Assembly (NCBI GenBank): GCA_049446715.1
Contig: JBMTQX010000005.1
Span: 27,216-91,215 of the forward strand
Direction of reading: 5' to 3'
Origin: Eutrophocola sp049446715
GTDB lineage: Bacteria > Pseudomonadota > Gammaproteobacteria > Pseudomonadales > Pseudohongiellaceae
Length of the DNA: 64,000 nucleotides
Of this stretch, positions 60,774-64,000 are shown piece after piece. Position numbers and translations under genes: made by a program. Position 1 is the stretch's first letter. The number at the start of each line of letters is the position of its first letter. The notes under the pieces were generated by a model, which had not been told where the DNA came from, did not search any database, and was given only the letters and a program-made list of their open reading frames with translations.

Positions 60774-60989
60774 TCACACCCAGCCCTGCCGCCAGGCGTC
60801 GCTGTTCTTCAGACTCTGCCAGTTGATCGCCTGTTCCCGTTTCGTGAGCACGGCTTCCAACAGGCAGAGCGTGACATTGCTTTCCTCATCATAAGTAACC
60901 TTGGTGACCAGGAAATGCTTTTCCTTATTTTTGGGTGTCACCGCCGTCCACTTGCTGTGCAGGAGTTTGCGCGGGTTGATCTGATGCAC
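60774..60989 (-). CDS. TIGR02450-family Trp-rich small protein
   Basis: The 71-residue protein contains NPRKLLHSKWTAVTPKNKEKHFLVTKV and ends in WQSLKNSDAWRQGWV, the pattern of the TIGR02450 Trp-rich family, whose function is unknown. The frame is open into the upstream gene, but the GTG at 60989, one base after the sugE stop, gives the family N terminus. It is therefore translationally coupled to sugE. A zinc or RNA role has been guessed for similar small proteins; nothing in the sequence settles it. Confidence 0.8.
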   Translation of the reverse strand: MHQINPRKLLHSKWTAVTPKNKEKHFLVTKVTYDEESNVTLCLLEAVLTKREQAINWQSLKNSDAWRQGWV

Positions 60990-60990
60990 G

Positions 60991-61323
60991 TCAGCTGGCC
61001 CCGTGTGGAGAAGACACCAGCTGCAAACCCACCACACCGGCCACAATCAGCAGCAGGCAGAACAGCCGCGCCAGCTCGCGCGATTCCCCCAGAAAGACGA
61101 TGCCGATGATGGTCACCCCCACGGCGCCAATGCCCGTCCAGACGGCATAGGCTGTGCCAACCGGAATGGTTTTCATGGCTGTGGGCAGCAGCCAGAGACT
61201 GCACACCAGGCCGACCGCCGTGATGAAGGAGGGGAGGGGGCGAGTAAAGCCCTCGGTGTGTTGGAGGCCGACGGCCCAGCCAGATTCAAACAGGCCGGCT
61301 AGTACGAGATAGACCCATGCCAT
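60991..61323 (-). CDS. sugE: SugE/Gdx-type small multidrug resistance transporter
   Basis: This 110-residue protein has four membrane helices and the SMR proton/substrate glutamate at position 13 (AGLFESGWAVG). The Gdx/SugE branch marker MKTIPVGTAYAVWTGIGAVG is present. Gdx proteins export guanidinium; some handle quaternary ammonium compounds. CAGGAG precedes the ATG. The upstream region has one small hairpin (GTAGCG/CGTTAC near 61397-61413), but I see no guanidine riboswitch with ACG-type loops. Confidence 0.92.
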   Translation of the reverse strand: MAWVYLVLAGLFESGWAVGLQHTEGFTRPLPSFITAVGLVCSLWLLPTAMKTIPVGTAYAVWTGIGAVGVTIIGIVFLGESRELARLFCLLLIVAGVVGLQLVSSPHGAS

Positions 61324-61575
61324 GCTGTTGGTACTCCTGGTCAGTGAGGTGATGGTAAATAGATGGAAAGGTTGGTGTGTTGTTAGTCAGGGTGATTGTA
61401 GCGAAAAGCGTTACGACAGTATTCGACATGTATGCCCGTATCGGATCATTCTGGCGGCTAATACCCTGCAACGCCAAAATCCCTGTGGAACGCGTGAAAC
61501 CCATCCAGAAAGCATGCTACGGTGTCGGCAGATAGTGATGCCCAGATTTCTTCCAACAACCACCGTATCAAGACC

Positions 61576-62178
61576 ATGACCAGCCGCCGTCCCGTTTGCG
61601 CCCGCTGCCAGCGCCCACAATCGGTCTGCTATTGCCCGCAGTTGCCGGCGCCCATCGCCAATCATTGGCCCATCCACATCTTTCAGCATGTCCGCGAGCA
61701 GCACCATGCCATCGGCACGGCCCGTATTGCCCAGCTTGGCCTGCAGGATTGCCATACCCGCACGGTGATGGATGAAAAGGTCATCACGGCCCTGCCAGCC
61801 AACGCGGTACTGGTGTATCCCGGTGAGCAGAGCACAGCGGTAGAGGAGTGGGATGTCGCCGAGCCCAGGCCCCTGATTTTCCTCGACGGCAGCTGGCGCA
61901 AGGCCCAGCGCATGCTACTCGGTTCACCCGCCCTGCAGAACCTGCCTCAAATCAGCTTTGTGCCAGAGGCACGTTCTCGTTACCGCATCCGCAAAGCCCC
62001 GGACCCTCTGTTTCATTCAACACTGGAAGCCATCACCCATGTGCTGGGTGTGCTTGAACGGGATGCCGAGAAGTATGCGCCGTTGCTGGCAGTGATGGAC
62101 TGGATGGTGGATCAGCAGATTGCCGCGATGGGGGAGGCGACTTACCTGGCCAACCATGCCAGACCGAAGCGCGACTAG
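61576..62178 (+). CDS. tapT: tRNA-uridine aminocarboxypropyltransferase (DTW domain, TapT)
   Basis: TapT adds an aminocarboxypropyl group from SAM to uridine 47 of tRNA (acp3U). The roughly 200-residue protein begins with a four-cysteine zinc site (CARCQRPQSVCYCPQ) and carries the DTW-domain signature as LDGSWRKAQRML, so the canonical T of DTW is S here. It also has YRIRKAPDP. The ATG at 61576 begins MTSRRPVCARC; the frame is open from a GTG at 61522. Confidence 0.88.
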   Translation: MTSRRPVCARCQRPQSVCYCPQLPAPIANHWPIHIFQHVREQHHAIGTARIAQLGLQDCHTRTVMDEKVITALPANAVLVYPGEQSTAVEEWDVAEPRPLIFLDGSWRKAQRMLLGSPALQNLPQISFVPEARSRYRIRKAPDPLFHSTLEAITHVLGVLERDAEKYAPLLAVMDWMVDQQIAAMGEATYLANHARPKRD

Positions 62179-62639
62179 CGGGTTACCTTGTTTCGTCGAA
62201 AACGTTGCAGCCAGGTGTCTTTCCTGGATTCATGTTTTTGCCGAGCACGTTCAGCCCAGCTCTCATTGACTGCTGAGGCGCAGTCGTCTACGGCACTGGG
62301 TGGAGAGTTTTCAGGTTGACTCTTAGATGATAAGTCAGCACGAAGGGCGTTATTAAAGGGTTTGTTATGTTTCGTTTGCACTTTATGGGTGTAGGATCTG
62401 GTTGCAAATTTGCTCCAAATAGCTGCTTAATTCTTAGGTCAATGTAGCCTCGACATGCATCTCATTTCTTTCCATCGTACTCGTATGTTCGCATGCTCTG
62501 ATATCCGACAGGCGGGCAGGCGTATATGTATTCCTTGTGGGTGAGTATCCCACTCAAAACTCGGTATTCCTAGCGGTATTCGGCATACATGTGCGCATTC
62601 ATGTTGTGGCCTGTTTCCGTGCTGAAAATCCTTGCGCAT
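62179..62639. other. Intergenic stretch with one doubtful short frame
   Basis: No family is recognised. A minus-strand frame at 62175-62381 could encode 68 polar, basic residues ending in RRNKVTR, overlapping the tapT stop. It may be a real small gene, but there is no supporting motif. Confidence 0.35.
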
Positions 62640-62667
62640 AAAAAAGCCCGCATTCGCGGGCTTTTAT
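62640..62667 (-). terminator. Intrinsic terminator after the sulfite-oxidase-family gene
   Basis: AAAAGCCCGC and GCGGGCTTTT pair around ATTC; on the minus strand a T run follows. It lies about 40 bases beyond the stop codon. Confidence 0.88.
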
Positions 62668-62705
62668 CGTTCTCGGCTGACGCCGCTCCTACACGGGGCA
62701 GGTCA

Positions 62706-63902
62706 TTAGCTGATGCGCACCGTGCGTGGGAACTGCGCGTAGTTTTCCCAGCGGGTGGGTTTTTCCGGCATGTCGTCCTGGGTGGCCTGGACTTCGCCGG
62801 TGACATCCGTCACGCGGGAGACGATGGTGTGTTCGCCCTGGCTGGCGTTGCGCCAGGTGTAGTTGAACAGTTTCCAGGAGTACTTGGAGTTTCTGGGGTC
62901 CATCTCGGCCATTTGCCAGGGGCCGCCGTCGATGCTGACTTCCACCGAGCGCAGCGGGGTGCCGTCGTTGAGGACGAAACCGGTGATGGTGTGGTTGCTG
63001 CCGTTTTTGGTGACGCGGATGATGGAAGACTTGAGGCGGATCTTGGTGACGGAGCGTTCTTCCCAACGTTCTTCGCCGCCGATGTTGCGCTTGGCCAGGG
63101 TGACGTAGTCGCGGCCCATGAAGCGGCCCATGTAGCGGCGGTCCTGGACGTGAATCTGGCTCAGCCATTTCACATTGGCCACACCGTACCAGCCGGGCAC
63201 GACCAGGCGCAGTGGGGCGCCATGGAAGACGGGCAGGGGTTCGCCATTCATTTCGTAGGCCAGCACGATGTCCGGGTTCAGGGCGTCGTCGATGTGCATG
63301 CTGCGGCCGAAGGATTGTTCCACCTGCAGGTCGAGATCGATGCGGGTTTTTTCCATGCCCTTGTCGGCGCCGTAGAACACCACTTCGATGCCGTCGCGAT
63401 CCAGGCCGGCTTCCTCCAGAATGTCCACCAGGCGCACACCGGCCCACTTGGCGTTGCCGATCAGGCCCTGGAACAGGCGCGGGGAGTTGCCGCCGCATTC
63501 AAAGCCGGCGTCGACTTCGAATTTCGGGTACTTCTTCAGGTCAGCCAGGGTGAAGCTCAGCTCCCGGTTCACCAGGCCGGTGACCTTCAGGGTGAAGGCA
63601 TTGGCATCCAGGGTGGGCTGGTTGTAGTGCTGGATGACGTAGAAGTTGCCGTTGGGTGAATAGAAATCGTCAATCTTGGACGTGTCCTGGTAATAGATAC
63701 CCCCGGCCTGTTTCGGCGGCACGGTGTAGCCTTCGGGCATGTCGGTAAACGGCACGACTTCCTCATTCTGGCCCAGGGCCACCTGCGACCAGAACGGCAG
63801 GCTGGCGGTGGCGGCCATGCTGCCCATGGCCACGCCGGTTTTCAGCACCTTGCGGCGCGCGGTGAGTTCCTGTTTTTGCTGATTTTTTTCTGACTCTGAC
63901 AT
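62706..63902 (-). CDS. Tat-exported sulfite-oxidase-family molybdoenzyme (SorA/SoxC-like)
   Basis: The 398-residue protein has a twin-arginine signal (TARRKVLKTG then a hydrophobic stretch ending near VALGQ). A molybdopterin domain follows, with the molybdenum-binding Cys136 in FECGGNSPRLF and with GAPLRLVVPGWYG, and then a C-terminal Mo-co dimerisation domain (VSIDGGPWQMAE). Such enzymes oxidise sulfite to sulfate in the periplasm and usually pass electrons to a c-type cytochrome, which is not encoded nearby. GGGGGGA lies ahead of the ATG. SoxC-like activity needing a SoxD partner cannot be excluded. Confidence 0.88.
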   Translation of the reverse strand: MSESEKNQQKQELTARRKVLKTGVAMGSMAATASLPFWSQVALGQNEEVVPFTDMPEGYTVPPKQAGGIYYQDTSKIDDFYSPNGNFYVIQHYNQPTLDANAFTLKVTGLVNRELSFTLADLKKYPKFEVDAGFECGGNSPRLFQGLIGNAKWAGVRLVDILEEAGLDRDGIEVVFYGADKGMEKTRIDLDLQVEQSFGRSMHIDDALNPDIVLAYEMNGEPLPVFHGAPLRLVVPGWYGVANVKWLSQIHVQDRRYMGRFMGRDYVTLAKRNIGGEERWEERSVTKIRLKSSIIRVTKNGSNHTITGFVLNDGTPLRSVEVSIDGGPWQMAEMDPRNSKYSWKLFNYTWRNASQGEHTIVSRVTDVTGEVQATQDDMPEKPTRWENYAQFPRTVRIS

Positions 63903-64000
63903 GCTGGTAATCCCCCCAGTGTGATCTTGTTGCTGACCAAGATTAAACCCCTCCGCCCGGGATTAGTCAATTTGTGGTGAGTCCTTGATCAGGCCCCCGG
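63903..64000. other. Upstream region at the window edge
   Basis: This stretch contains the presumed promoter of the sulfite-oxidase-family gene. No neighbouring gene is visible before the window ends. Confidence 0.4.

Noticed and set aside
61324..61521. Guanidine riboswitch upstream of sugE
   Set aside because: Only one small hairpin is visible and neither the paired ACG-type loops nor the ykkC core could be found.
1..64000. rRNA or tRNA genes, prophage, integrase or a defence island
   Set aside because: No cloverleaf-like or rRNA segment, phage structural gene, recombinase, restriction-modification or toxin-antitoxin gene was recognised.

Overview
The window is chromosomal DNA from a gammaproteobacterium, moderately GC-rich (high fifties per cent by eye). 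It is dense with housekeeping genes and shows no rRNA or tRNA gene, prophage, transposase, CRISPR array or recognisable defence system. The first 24 kb keeps much of the gene set and neighbourhood known from Pseudomonas aeruginosa PA4546-PA4569 (ispB, rplU, rpmA, obg, proB, rpsT, murJ, ribF, lspA, fkpB, ispH, pilR, pilS). Two normally embedded blocks are missing: ileS between ribF and lspA, and the minor-pilin genes between ispH and pilR. Secreted proteins of unknown function (a DUF6152 protein and two related proteins around a metallo-beta-lactamase-fold hydrolase), a VC_2705-type symporter and an orphan exbD suggest a marine or oligotrophic lineage, perhaps near Pseudohongiella/OM182. That placement is inference.

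Layout. 0-5 kb: a methyltransferase, a PepSY membrane protein coupled to a PQQ-type sugar dehydrogenase, a MOSC protein and an esterase. 5-9.3 kb: ispB, rplU-rpmA, obg-proB. 9.4-10 kb: a 0.53-kb gene-free element with long inverted ends. 10.1-13.4 kb: the secreted unknown cluster. 13.5-18.7 kb: rpsT, murJ, ribF, lspA, fkpB, ispH. 18.7-22 kb: pilS-pilR and a PP0621-family gene. 22-26.8 kb: nadE, a repeat-filled spacer, a two-component sodium symporter and a frameshifted TonB-domain remnant. 26.8-31.9 kb, all minus strand: drug efflux, exonuclease, omega-amidase and glutathione-dependent formaldehyde detoxification (fghA, frmA). Divergent from frmA is a ferredoxin reductase/ferredoxin pair. 34-41 kb: mocA-xdhC, phoH, a bifunctional ornithine-lipid synthase (olsF), a second MBL hydrolase and a eukaryotic-type hisA. 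41-49 kb: a ferredoxin-type flavin reductase, maf-rng-yhdP and a DUF445 gene. 49-57 kb: a CocE-family protein lacking its catalytic residues, a TetR regulator, exbD, a MAPEG protein, an aldolase-dehydrogenase fusion and mtnA. 57-64 kb: an overlapping operon of glutaminyl cyclase, YjbQ and a lipoprotein aminopeptidase, then fabV, sugE, tapT and a Tat-exported sulfite-oxidase-family enzyme.

The non-coding part is the least ordinary. At least six copies of a GTAG-headed REP-like palindrome sit at gene 3' ends. There is a two-copy, 162-bp-period element with GGGACAGAAT inverted ends, the 533-bp inverted-repeat element, a 36-bp inverted repeat before mtnA, and an 11-unit heptamer tract whose reverse complement lies inside the signal-peptide codons of the next gene.

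The strongest candidates for something undescribed are the secreted MBL/DUF6152 cluster, the aldolase-dehydrogenase fusion beside mtnA (a possible one-polypeptide step of methylthioribose salvage), the eukaryotic-type HisA, the CocE-family pseudoenzyme and the repeat families. All assignments come from reading the sequence and from memory of protein families; no searches were run.
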